Below the pieces are notes generated by a model. It had not been told where the DNA came from, did no database searches, and saw nothing but the letters and a program-made list of their open reading frames with translations. A DNA stretch of 6,105 bases from JALYNX01 sp040905925 (lineage in GTDB: Bacteria; Actinomycetota; Acidimicrobiia; Spongiisociales; ZC4RG35), in the NCBI GenBank assembly GCA_040905925.1, contig JBBDQO010000068.1, positions 1 through 6,105 of the forward strand. Reading direction: 5' to 3'. The position numbers and the translations under genes are program-made. Below, piece after piece: positions 1 through 5,235 of the stretch. How positions within the stretch are numbered: position 1 is the first letter of the stretch; the number at the start of each line of letters is the position of its first letter.

Positions 1-190
1 CGGCATGCCCCCCTCCCGGCTTCGCCGGCTCTCCCCCCAACGCTCACTCCGTTCGTTGGGGGGAGAAACAAGACGACACACTTCTTCTCCCAGGAGCGAA
101 GCGACGTTGTTCTTGTTTCCTCCCCCAGGAGCGAAGCGACGTTGGGGGAGGTGGCGCCGTAGGCGCCGGAGGGGGCACCCCCCGACGCGT
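1..190. repeat. Mosaic of short GC-rich hairpin repeats, no gene
   Basis: This gene-free stretch is built of short palindromic units. One is ccggc-ttc-gccgg at 16-28. A second is a 12-bp stem, 31-42 (ctccccccaacg) pairing with 54-65 (cgttggggggag) around an 11-nt loop. A third is an 8-9 bp stem, 119-127 pairing with 143-151, and a fourth is ggcgcc-gta-ggcgcc near 153-167. A 21-nt direct repeat beginning cccaggagcgaagcgac occurs at 89-109 and again at 124-144. A longer-range inverted repeat pairs gaaacaaga (65-73) with tcttgtttc (111-119). The C-run/core/G-run layout recurs with different cores. This resembles short interspersed palindromic repeats found in intergenic gaps. Read on the minus strand it lies downstream of the small membrane-protein genes, so it could also act as a terminator. 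Confidence 0.7.
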
Positions 191-209
191 GGCCACGAAC
201 CTGAACGAC

Positions 210-404
210 CTAGACCCGGTAGACCTCGACCAGGGTCTTGCTCCGCCTGCCGCGTCGGCGGCCCATGACGAATGCAATCACCACCAAGACGGCAATCGCC
301 ACCCCCGCCAGAACTGCGGTGTTCATCGCCGATTCCTTGGTTTCCTCGATGGCGCTGACTATCTGACGGGCCTTGGCCTCTATGTCATCCCTGCTGATCG
401 TCAC
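210..404 (-). CDS. Small single-pass membrane protein of unknown function
   Basis: A 64-residue protein not recognised as a named family. It has a charged, probably helical N-terminal part of about 25 residues (DDIEAKARQIVSAIEETKES). One strong transmembrane helix follows (about 28-47, VLAGVAIAVLVVIAFVMG), then a very basic RRRGRRSK stretch, which predicts a cytoplasmic C-terminus. The start chosen is the GTG at 404, because GGAGG at 412-416 lies 7 nt upstream; an in-frame TTG at 425 would place that ribosome site inside the gene. The start overlaps the end of the upstream holin-like gene by 20 nt, so the two are probably translated together. The pair looks like ordinary chromosomal membrane proteins and shows no link to the lasso genes. 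Confidence 0.75.
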   Translation of the reverse strand: MTISRDDIEAKARQIVSAIEETKESAMNTAVLAGVAIAVLVVIAFVMGRRRGRRSKTLVEVYRV

Positions 405-693
405 TCTGCATCCTCCATACGACAAGCCCGGCCACTCCCGCGGCCCCGATCGCTGTCAAGAACCTGGCAAGCACCTCATACCACTCCCCCGCCGGGAGCC
501 AGACACGTAGACCGCTGAAGAGGCCGAGAACCAGGAAAAAGGCGCCGAGGGAGACGACCATCGCACCACCGATCCCCATGCTGGCGTGTTTGCCGAGCGC
601 CTTTGCCGGCTCGATCGTCTCCTGTCGCAGGTACTGGCGCGACATGTCGATGAGCTCGCTGGCGAGCTGTGGGATCTCCTGGGGGTTTGGCAT
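385..693 (-). CDS. Phage holin family protein (holin superfamily III-like membrane protein)
   Basis: A 102-residue protein with a conserved-looking amphipathic N-terminus (IPQLASELIDMSRQYLRQET, roughly 7-26). Two transmembrane helices follow, about 39-60 and 75-93, joined by a short loop containing PAGEWYEVLA, and the tail is short, polar and cytoplasmic. The pattern fits the small actinobacterial proteins annotated as phage holin family or holin-X (superfamily III). Most of these are chromosomal, and lytic function is unproven. No phage genes are nearby, so I read it as a host membrane protein. The ATG at 691-693 has no clear Shine-Dalgarno sequence. It diverges from the MFS gene across a 59-bp gap and overlaps the next minus-strand gene. 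The family assignment is by pattern memory only. Confidence 0.65.
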   Translation of the reverse strand: MPNPQEIPQLASELIDMSRQYLRQETIEPAKALGKHASMGIGGAMVVSLGAFFLVLGLFSGLRVWLPAGEWYEVLARFLTAIGAAGVAGLVVWRMQSDDQQG

Positions 694-752
694 CGCACGA
701 TGAGGCTAACAAAGGGTGGAAAGAGTGCCACCCGCCGGTAGGGTGCCTTGCT
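694..752. promoter_or_regulatory. Divergent intergenic region between holin-like and MFS genes
   Basis: This 59-bp gap must carry the signals for both divergent genes. It contains a 6-bp inverted repeat, gggtgg (714-719) and ccaccc (728-733), with an 8-nt loop, which could be an operator. No convincing -35/-10 pair was seen on either strand. This is a weak call. Confidence 0.25.
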
Positions 753-2039
753 GTGAGCTTTGTTCGCACGCTGACCTCTCTGGGCCCGCGATACCTCGCC
801 CTCTGGCTCGGTCAGACGATCAGCCAGTTCGGGACATATGTCGCCTTTCTCACCCTCCCCCTGCTCGTCGTGCACATCCAGGAAGCCAGAGGAGCGGGGT
901 CCACTCTCGATTTCTCGATCACCTACGCATTGGAGACGGCGCCCACAGCCATCCTGGGTCTCGTGGGAGGCGTTCTCCTCGATCGTCTCAACCTCCGCCC
1001 GGTCATGATCGCCACCGACCTCGGGCGAGCCGCCGCCTTCTTCTACCTCACGGCCAACCTCGACAACTACGGCATTGGAACCGTCTTCGTCGTGGCCTTC
1101 CTGGTCGGGTCGATGACCACTTTCTTCGACGGGGCGCTATACACCATGATCCCGGCCCTGGTGCCCAAGGAGCGGCTGGCAGAGGCCAACGGGTTCGTCG
1201 CCGCCAGCCAACAGGCCAACTTCGCACTCGGCCTGCTGGCAGCCGGTGTTCTGGCGAGCGCCACTGGTGGGCCCGCCCTCGGGCTCTTCATAAACGGTGC
1301 CAGCTTCGTGATCTCGGCGCTCAGTCTGATTTGGGTGGGCCGGGTCCAGCACCATCGTCGCCCGGATGACGAGAGGGCCGCCTTCCTCACCGAGGCGGCC
1401 AACGGGATCAGATACCTCTGGGCGGAGCCCCGGCTGCGGATCACGACCATCGCTGCGGTCATCCCCAACTTCGTTGTCGGCTTCATCGAGGCCACATTTG
1501 TGGTCTTGGCCGTCGTGGTCCTCGAGGCTGAGACCGAGACCGAGATCGGCATCCTCTTTGCCGCCCTCGGGGTGGGTGGTGTCGTCGGGGCGTTGCTGGC
1601 CCCACGCATCATCAGGTCATTGGGCCTCGGCAAGACATTGATCCTGGGGATGAGCATCACCGGATTAGGGCTGTTCGCGGTGATGTTCACCAGGTACGGC
1701 CCGCTCGCCATCGCCCTTCAGATCGGGTGGATGGTGGGAGTGTCGATCATCAACGTGCCGCTGGCCACCATCCGCCAGCACTATGCCCCGCCAAGCATGA
1801 TCGGCCGAATCATCACCGCCAGCCGTGCCATCGGTTGGGCCACGCTTCCCATTGGGGCCCTGGTCGGAGGCTGGCTCGGAGCGGGCGAGGAGACATATCC
1901 CTGGGTGGCGAGGCTGTTCCCTCTTCTTCTGCTCGGGACGACGCTTTGGCTGTTCACCACCGTGGTGTGGACCGACACCTACGGACCCGGATATGGCGGA
2001 AAGCACGAGAAAGCAGTCAATCGGCCGACCGGGGTGTGA
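753..2039 (+). CDS. MFS transporter (MFS_3 / EntS-like drug or siderophore exporter type)
   Basis: A 428-residue integral membrane protein with about 12 hydrophobic helices, the usual size for a single-polypeptide MFS permease. The N-terminal ALWLGQTISQFGTYVAFLTLP resembles the first helix of the MFS_3/TIGR00900-type exporters. The loop after helix 2 has the MFS motif A pattern, GGVLLDRLNLRP (about 72-83). The frame is open from 669, but that start would run into the divergent holin-like gene. GTG at 753, behind a weak ggtaggg (737-743) and directly before the hydrophobic domain, is preferred. It lies upstream of the lasso genes on the same strand, separated by 137 bp with its own putative promoter. 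It may be unrelated or may export the product; the locus has no ABC exporter. The substrate cannot be told from sequence. Confidence 0.9.
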   Translation: MSFVRTLTSLGPRYLALWLGQTISQFGTYVAFLTLPLLVVHIQEARGAGSTLDFSITYALETAPTAILGLVGGVLLDRLNLRPVMIATDLGRAAAFFYLTANLDNYGIGTVFVVAFLVGSMTTFFDGALYTMIPALVPKERLAEANGFVAASQQANFALGLLAAGVLASATGGPALGLFINGASFVISALSLIWVGRVQHHRRPDDERAAFLTEAANGIRYLWAEPRLRITTIAAVIPNFVVGFIEATFVVLAVVVLEAETETEIGILFAALGVGGVVGALLAPRIIRSLGLGKTLILGMSITGLGLFAVMFTRYGPLAIALQIGWMVGVSIINVPLATIRQHYAPPSMIGRIITASRAIGWATLPIGALVGGWLGAGEETYPWVARLFPLLLLGTTLWLFTTVVWTDTYGPGYGGKHEKAVNRPTGV

Positions 2040-2104
2040 CGTTCCATCATGATGAACCCGGGGCATCTGAAGGCCGGTCGCCACCACGGGACGTATGGTA
2101 GGAC

Positions 2105-2139
2105 GACCGATCAGCGGCAACCCTGATCGGTGACCGATC
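2105..2139 (+). promoter_or_regulatory. Inverted/direct repeat, possible operator upstream of lasso genes
   Basis: A perfect 8-bp inverted repeat, ccgatcag (2107-2114) and ctgatcgg (2123-2130), encloses an 8-nt loop. The octamer gaccgatc also occurs twice in direct orientation, at 2105-2112 and 2132-2139, 27 bp apart. There is no T-run, so a terminator for the MFS gene is less likely than a regulator binding site. Its right edge overlaps the putative -35 of the B1 promoter, a good position for a repressor. Confidence 0.35.
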
Positions 2140-2159
2140 CATCGAGTCTCGATTAGATT
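2130..2159 (+). promoter_or_regulatory. Putative promoter of the lasso operon
   Basis: GTGACC (2130-2135), an 18-nt spacer and TAGATT (2154-2159) form a plausible sigma-70-like pair just before the B1 gene. The same arrangement, GTGACC-N18-TATGGT, lies upstream of the precursor gene at 5175-5204, which is the main reason for listing it. Each element alone is a poor match to consensus. Confidence 0.3.
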
Positions 2160-2176
2160 CGCCGGGAGGTAGCAAT

Positions 2177-2488
2177 GTGGGTGGCGATATGAGCAAGAGG
2201 TCCGGACAGGAAGCACAATCTGAGCCCGTGTTGCGCTTGCGCACCGATGCCCTTGATTGGCTCACCGTCGACACAGAGATAGTTGCTCTGGACGGACGCC
2301 AAGACCTCTATTTGGGTACGAATCACAGCGGCGCACAGCTCTGGCGTGCCCTTGATAACGGGGCGACCAGATCGCAGCTGATCGAGCTTCTGGTCGATAC
2401 TTTCGACATCGATGCCGACCGCGCCTCCGCCGATGTCGACGCTTTTCTCGACGCTCTCGCTGAACAGGATCTTTTCGAGGGCACGTGA
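2177..2488 (+). CDS. Lasso peptide biosynthesis PqqD family protein (B1, leader-binding RRE)
   Basis: A 103-residue PqqD-like protein, the stand-alone RiPP recognition element of split-B lasso systems. It binds the leader peptide and hands it to the B2 protease in the cytoplasm. The PqqD-like stretch runs from about residue 18 to the end. LRLRTDALDWLTVDTEIVALD and the DLYLGTNHSGAQLWRAL segment are the expected N-terminal beta strands and turn leading into the helix. The helical part follows (LIELLVDTFDID, then ADVDAFLDALAEQDLFE). The GTG at 2177 is chosen because GGAGG at 2165-2169 sits 7 nt upstream; ATG at 2189 is too far away. The first 17 residues are variable and charged. The TGA stop is followed in the same frame by a fragment of a cyclase gene. 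It heads the cluster, with B2 160 bp downstream. Confidence 0.88.
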   Translation: MGGDMSKRSGQEAQSEPVLRLRTDALDWLTVDTEIVALDGRQDLYLGTNHSGAQLWRALDNGATRSQLIELLVDTFDIDADRASADVDAFLDALAEQDLFEGT

Positions 2489-2635
2489 ACCAGACTCAAG
2501 GGGTACCGGCGACTCCTTACCGAATGTTTGGTGAGCTTCTCCGGCGGACTCGACTCGTCGCTCATTCTCGCGACCGCAATCCGCATGCGGTCGCTGTGCC
2601 GCGAGTTCGCTTCGCCTTTTGCTCCTGCCCCGTAG
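2489..2635 (+). pseudogene. Remnant of an asparagine-synthetase-like lasso cyclase gene
   Basis: Between B1 and B2, the frame that follows the B1 TGA stop is open to a TAG at 2633-2635. It encodes a recognisable ATP-pyrophosphatase (PP-loop) segment: CLVSFSGGLDSSLILATA. The intact cyclase downstream has CLITFSGGRDSSAVLAVA at its residues 55-72. Similarity continues weakly to a Pro/Ala-rich stretch (SPFAPAP, compared with LPVPATN). Only about 48 codons remain, where the full gene has 384, and the stretch has no start codon with a ribosome site. It therefore cannot be a working cyclase. It is probably the scar of a second or ancestral cyclase gene once located after B1. The PP-loop itself is intact, so it may be recent or still be translated by readthrough; both are speculation. 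Confidence 0.7.
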
Positions 2636-2648
2636 CATGCGCTGTTAA

Positions 2649-3095
2649 ATGAGTGCATGGGATTACTGGAAGAGCCTGAGGCCCCCCGAGCGTTTGCTTG
2701 TTGTTTACGCGGCGTGGCTGTTGACTGTCATTTCAATTCGGCTTCGTCTCTTTGGTTTCGGGGGTCTTCGTGCCCGTCTGTCTTCGGTGTCCAGCCGATC
2801 AGGACAACCGCTTGAAGATTCCCCGGTCCGTCTGACGGAGCTGGTGTCCAAGGTGGCGAAGCGGCTTCCTTGGAAAGCCAACTGTCTCGAACGATCTCTC
2901 ACCCTGGCTTGGCTGCTTCGGCGTCGGGGGCACGCACCTTCTCTACGGATAGGGGTGCGGCGGGCTACAGGAGAGCTTCTGTTTCATGCATGGATCGAGC
3001 TGGATGGCCTGGTGCTGAACGACGCCCCCGACGTGGCAGACAACTTCACGCCATTTTCTGGAGAGACTCCACCCCCGACTGCCGCCTTCCTCTGA
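2649..3095 (+). CDS. Lasso peptide biosynthesis B2 protein (transglutaminase-like leader peptidase)
   Basis: A 148-residue Transglut_core3-type cysteine protease that removes the leader from the lasso precursor. The N-terminus carries a hydrophobic stretch (about 15-37), usual for B2 proteins, then a charged linker. The catalytic core follows: KANCLERSLTLAWLLRRRG holds the likely nucleophile Cys79, FHAWIELDG holds His113, and LNDAP holds Asp125. The His-to-Asp spacing of 12 matches the McjB triad (Cys150, His182, Asp194, from memory). The RRE domain found at the N-terminus of fused B proteins is absent, because it is supplied by the separate B1 gene. ATG 2649 is the natural start, but no Shine-Dalgarno sequence precedes it, perhaps because the remnant upstream replaced the original leader region. 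It converges with the kinase-like gene, with a 7-bp gap. Confidence 0.92.
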   Translation: MSAWDYWKSLRPPERLLVVYAAWLLTVISIRLRLFGFGGLRARLSSVSSRSGQPLEDSPVRLTELVSKVAKRLPWKANCLERSLTLAWLLRRRGHAPSLRIGVRRATGELLFHAWIELDGLVLNDAPDVADNFTPFSGETPPPTAAFL

Positions 3096-3106
3096 CGATA
3101 CGTCAG
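3092..3106. terminator. Small palindrome spanning two converging stop codons
   Basis: The sequence ctgacg-ata-cgtcag is a perfect 6-bp stem with a 3-nt loop. Its arms contain the TGA stop of B2 (3093-3095) and, on the other strand, the TGA stop of the kinase-like gene (3103-3105). It may be a weak bidirectional terminator, but it has no T-run on either side. Confidence 0.35.
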
Positions 3107-3957
3107 TGCGCTTCGATTACCTCCAGGACTCTCTGCGTTGTCTTCCTCAAATGTTCGAAGCCTCTGGGTCGCTCTACACGCCAACCAGGGAGCGCGGCCA
3201 GTCGGACGATGTGTAACGGGTCTCTGGGAACCAAACGAAGGCTGCGGTTGGCGCCAAGGCCGCGCAGACGGTCAACGCCAGTTAGCGGAACAATTGCCAG
3301 GTCATTCGACCAGGCCAGAAAGAACCATCCACCAACGGGGATCTCGGCTGGAACCGAACCCAGAGTTATCCGCCAGCGGAGACGAGCTCCGACCGTGCCC
3401 AAGTATTCGGCGCTCCCCAGATGTGGAGCAGGTTCGTCTCGCAGATCAACCGAGCGAGGACCCGCAAACGCCATCTGCCCGTCCACCCCGATGAGGTCGT
3501 CGGTAAGGATCGGAAGGCCCTCGGCGGCCAGGTGTGCAAGCAAGGTGCTTTTGCCACCTTCACGATCAGCCAACAATCCCCAGGCCTTGCCACGATTTAC
3601 GAAGGCGCCACCGTGGAGACTCTCTAGCCCCCTCCAGTGACAATGAATCGAGGCCGCCCCGCTGAGGAACGGGTGGAGGAGGGCCTGAGTTGTGAGCGGT
3701 TCGGGAGCTGTGAAAGTCACTTGCGCCGGAAAGCGAACCAAATGAGCTTCCACACCATCAATCAACTCCAGATGAGCAGTGTCATCGTTCACGACGCTCC
3801 CCCGCTGGTGGCCTCCACCCGAACCCATGGTGACACTTAGCGAAGGCCAGTGATCCGGCGCTGGAACCATCTGCCGGTTGGCGTCTGGCTCCAGGCCTGT
3901 CAACCTGAATCCGTAAACGCCGAACCGGTCGCCGTCTTGGCCTGTATCCGCCGACAC
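3103..3957 (-). CDS. HPr kinase/phosphorylase-like P-loop protein of the lasso cluster
   Basis: A 284-residue protein of the HPr-kinase-like family found in some lasso clusters. The best-known members (ThcoK, paeninodin PadeK) phosphorylate the precursor's C-terminal Ser with ATP. The N-terminal YGFRLTGL (about 15-22) matches the usual opening of the family. LHGGAFVNRGKAWGLLADREGGKSTLL (114-140) carries a Walker A of the form A-x4-G-K-S-T (130-138), with Ala in place of the first Gly. LTDDLIGVDG (151-160) is the conserved Asp-Asp strand of HPr kinases. The GTG at 3957 gives full length but has no clear ribosome site. The gene is antisense to the rest of the cluster, converging on B2 and diverging from the cyclase with only 47 bp between starts. 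The precursor here ends in His rather than Ser, so the substrate residue is unknown. It could instead act on an internal Ser or Thr or have another role. Confidence 0.85.
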   Translation of the reverse strand: MSADTGQDGDRFGVYGFRLTGLEPDANRQMVPAPDHWPSLSVTMGSGGGHQRGSVVNDDTAHLELIDGVEAHLVRFPAQVTFTAPEPLTTQALLHPFLSGAASIHCHWRGLESLHGGAFVNRGKAWGLLADREGGKSTLLAHLAAEGLPILTDDLIGVDGQMAFAGPRSVDLRDEPAPHLGSAEYLGTVGARLRWRITLGSVPAEIPVGGWFFLAWSNDLAIVPLTGVDRLRGLGANRSLRLVPRDPLHIVRLAALPGWRVERPRGFEHLRKTTQRVLEVIEAH

Positions 3958-4004
3958 CGTTCGAGGTTAACCGGAGGGATCCGCGAGAGCCCGGGTACAT
4001 TCGA

Positions 4005-5159
4005 GTGGTCGTGCCCGGTTTCGCTTTGCCCCTGACTCCGCTGGAAACTGCCTCCGGGATCATCATCGGCAGTGGGGACCGGTTACGACAGATCCCCGAT
4101 TCGCATCCCTCAGAGCCCCGGGCCGCCCTCGAGGAAGTGATCCGAGACGCCTTGTTGAGCCCGCCCTGTTTGATCACCTTCTCCGGGGGCCGTGATTCCT
4201 CGGCGGTTCTGGCAGTGGCGACGTCAGTGGCTCGAGAGGAGGGCCTCGATCTGCCGGTGCCAGCGACCAATGTGTTCCCAGCGGCTCCCGACACCGACGA
4301 GACGGAGTGGCAGGAGATGATGATCCGACATCTGGGTTTGCCTGAATGGCTTCGGCTGGAATGGGAGGACGAGTTGGACCTGCTCGGGCCTATGGCGACG
4401 CGGGCCCTGAGCCGTCATGGCCTGCTCTGGCCGGCGAACAGCCACTTCATGGCTCCACTGCTCGAAGCGGCCCGGGGCGGTTCACTGCTCACCGGCGTCG
4501 GCGGTGACGAGTTGTTCGGATGGTGGCCCTGGGCTCGGGTCGCGGCTGTCCTGGCGCGTGCGTCTCGGCCCAGGATCCGGGATGTGGTCCGGGTTGGGTT
4601 CGCCTACTCCCCCCGGCTGGTGAAGCGCTGGGTGATACGGCGCCGCAGTGGCTTCGACCTCCCGTGGCTGACGGCCAGAGCCCAGGGCGAGTTGACAGCC
4701 CTCTCAGCCGCGGAGGACGCCATGATGCCCATCACTTGGGCAAAACGAGTGCCGTGGCTGGCCGGCCGGCGTTATCTCGAGGTCAACGTTCACAGCATGG
4801 GAGTTCTTGCCGAAGATGCCGGTAGCCGGATAGTCCATCCGCTCCTATCTCACCGCTTCCTCGGAGCTTTGGCAACGGCTCCCGGTCCTGTCGGCTTTCC
4901 GACTCGGACCCAGGCCATGTCAGCCCTTTTTGGGGATCTACTGCCCGAGGCGATCCTCGGGCGTGACTCGAAAACCTCCTTCGACACGGTCTTCTGGAAC
5001 CGCCATGCCCGATCATTCGCATCGGCTTGGGACGGAACGGGTGTCGACAGCACTCTCGTCGACATCGAGAAACTCCGGACCAATTGGCTTGCGACCACCC
5101 CGGATGCCCGTTCGGCAACTCTTCTCCAAGCGGCGTGGCTGGCTAGTCCTCTTGGGTGA
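4005..5159 (+). CDS. Asparagine synthase-related protein (lasso peptide cyclase C)
   Basis: The lasso macrolactam synthetase. It adenylates the Asp/Glu side chain at the ring position of the core so that the core's N-terminal amine can attack it. It has 384 residues and consists only of the ATP-pyrophosphatase domain. The PP-loop SGGRDSS is at 60-66, TGVGGDELFG is at 163-172 and the late lysine motif GRDSKTSF is at 319-326. The glutaminase-like N-terminal domain of AsnB and of McjC-type cyclases is absent. As far as I recall, such single-domain versions accompany PqqD/B2/HPr-kinase-like genes in other actinobacteria, so this is probably the native length. GTG 4005 is the first start codon in the frame (GTG 4011 is the alternative). 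The frame is open upstream to 3909 without an ATG, GTG or TTG. The only good SD (ggaggg, 3973-3978) is too far away. The precursor gene follows 73 bp downstream on the same strand. Confidence 0.9.
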   Translation: MVVPGFALPLTPLETASGIIIGSGDRLRQIPDSHPSEPRAALEEVIRDALLSPPCLITFSGGRDSSAVLAVATSVAREEGLDLPVPATNVFPAAPDTDETEWQEMMIRHLGLPEWLRLEWEDELDLLGPMATRALSRHGLLWPANSHFMAPLLEAARGGSLLTGVGGDELFGWWPWARVAAVLARASRPRIRDVVRVGFAYSPRLVKRWVIRRRSGFDLPWLTARAQGELTALSAAEDAMMPITWAKRVPWLAGRRYLEVNVHSMGVLAEDAGSRIVHPLLSHRFLGALATAPGPVGFPTRTQAMSALFGDLLPEAILGRDSKTSFDTVFWNRHARSFASAWDGTGVDSTLVDIEKLRTNWLATTPDARSATLLQAAWLASPLG

Positions 5160-5174
5160 AAATAGTCACGGAGA

Positions 5175-5204
5175 GTGACCGTCCGACAACTGATCGTGTA
5201 TGGT
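5175..5204 (+). promoter_or_regulatory. Putative promoter of the lasso precursor gene
   Basis: GTGACC (5175-5180), an 18-nt spacer and TATGGT (5199-5204) lie upstream of the precursor start. The arrangement repeats that found before B1 (2130-2159). Just before it is a small inverted repeat, gtcac-ggaga-gtgac (5165-5179). A separate promoter would let the precursor be made in excess over the enzymes, as is common in RiPP clusters. It is supported only by the shared pattern. Confidence 0.3.
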
Positions 5205-5220
5205 TCATCCCACAACGACT

Positions 5221-5235
5221 GGGAGTCATTCGATG
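5221..5235 (+). promoter_or_regulatory. Ribosome binding site fixing the precursor start
   Basis: GGGAG at 5221-5225 ends 7 nt before ATG 5233. The alternative in-frame ATG at 5200 has no purine-rich site, so the start at 5233 is preferred. This shortens the product from 67 to 56 residues and removes an atypical His/Thr-rich extension. Confidence 0.7.

Noticed and set aside
89..144. Two copies of a 21-nt repeat as a CRISPR array
   Set aside because: Only two copies with a 14-nt gap and no cas genes; the repeat is part of hairpin units.
5..518. Plus-strand frames across the repeat region and the small membrane genes
   Set aside because: Translations are Arg/Pro-rich and low-complexity; the minus-strand frames have proper membrane helices and a ribosome site.
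385..693. Holin-like gene as evidence for a prophage
   Set aside because: No endolysin, integrase, structural genes or attachment site are visible; such small proteins are common on actinobacterial chromosomes.
669..752. MFS transporter start at 669
   Set aside because: It would overlap the start of the divergent holin-like gene and add a non-hydrophobic leader; GTG 753 lies directly before the first membrane helix.
1067..1711. Long minus-strand frame inside the MFS gene
   Set aside because: A shadow frame of a GC-rich gene; the protein is low-complexity and shows no recognisable motif.
2050..2127. 25-codon frame in the MFS-B1 gap as a second precursor
   Set aside because: It lacks the lasso leader signature and any ribosome site, and overlaps the operator-like repeat.
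2870..3640. Plus-strand 256-codon frame overlapping B2 and opposite the kinase-like gene
   Set aside because: The translation is Arg/Ser/Pro-rich with no motif, and both overlapping genes have clear domain signatures.
5200..5232. Longer precursor starting at ATG 5200 (67 residues)
   Set aside because: No ribosome site precedes 5200, whereas GGGAG sits 7 nt before ATG 5233, and the extra 11 residues do not resemble a lasso leader.
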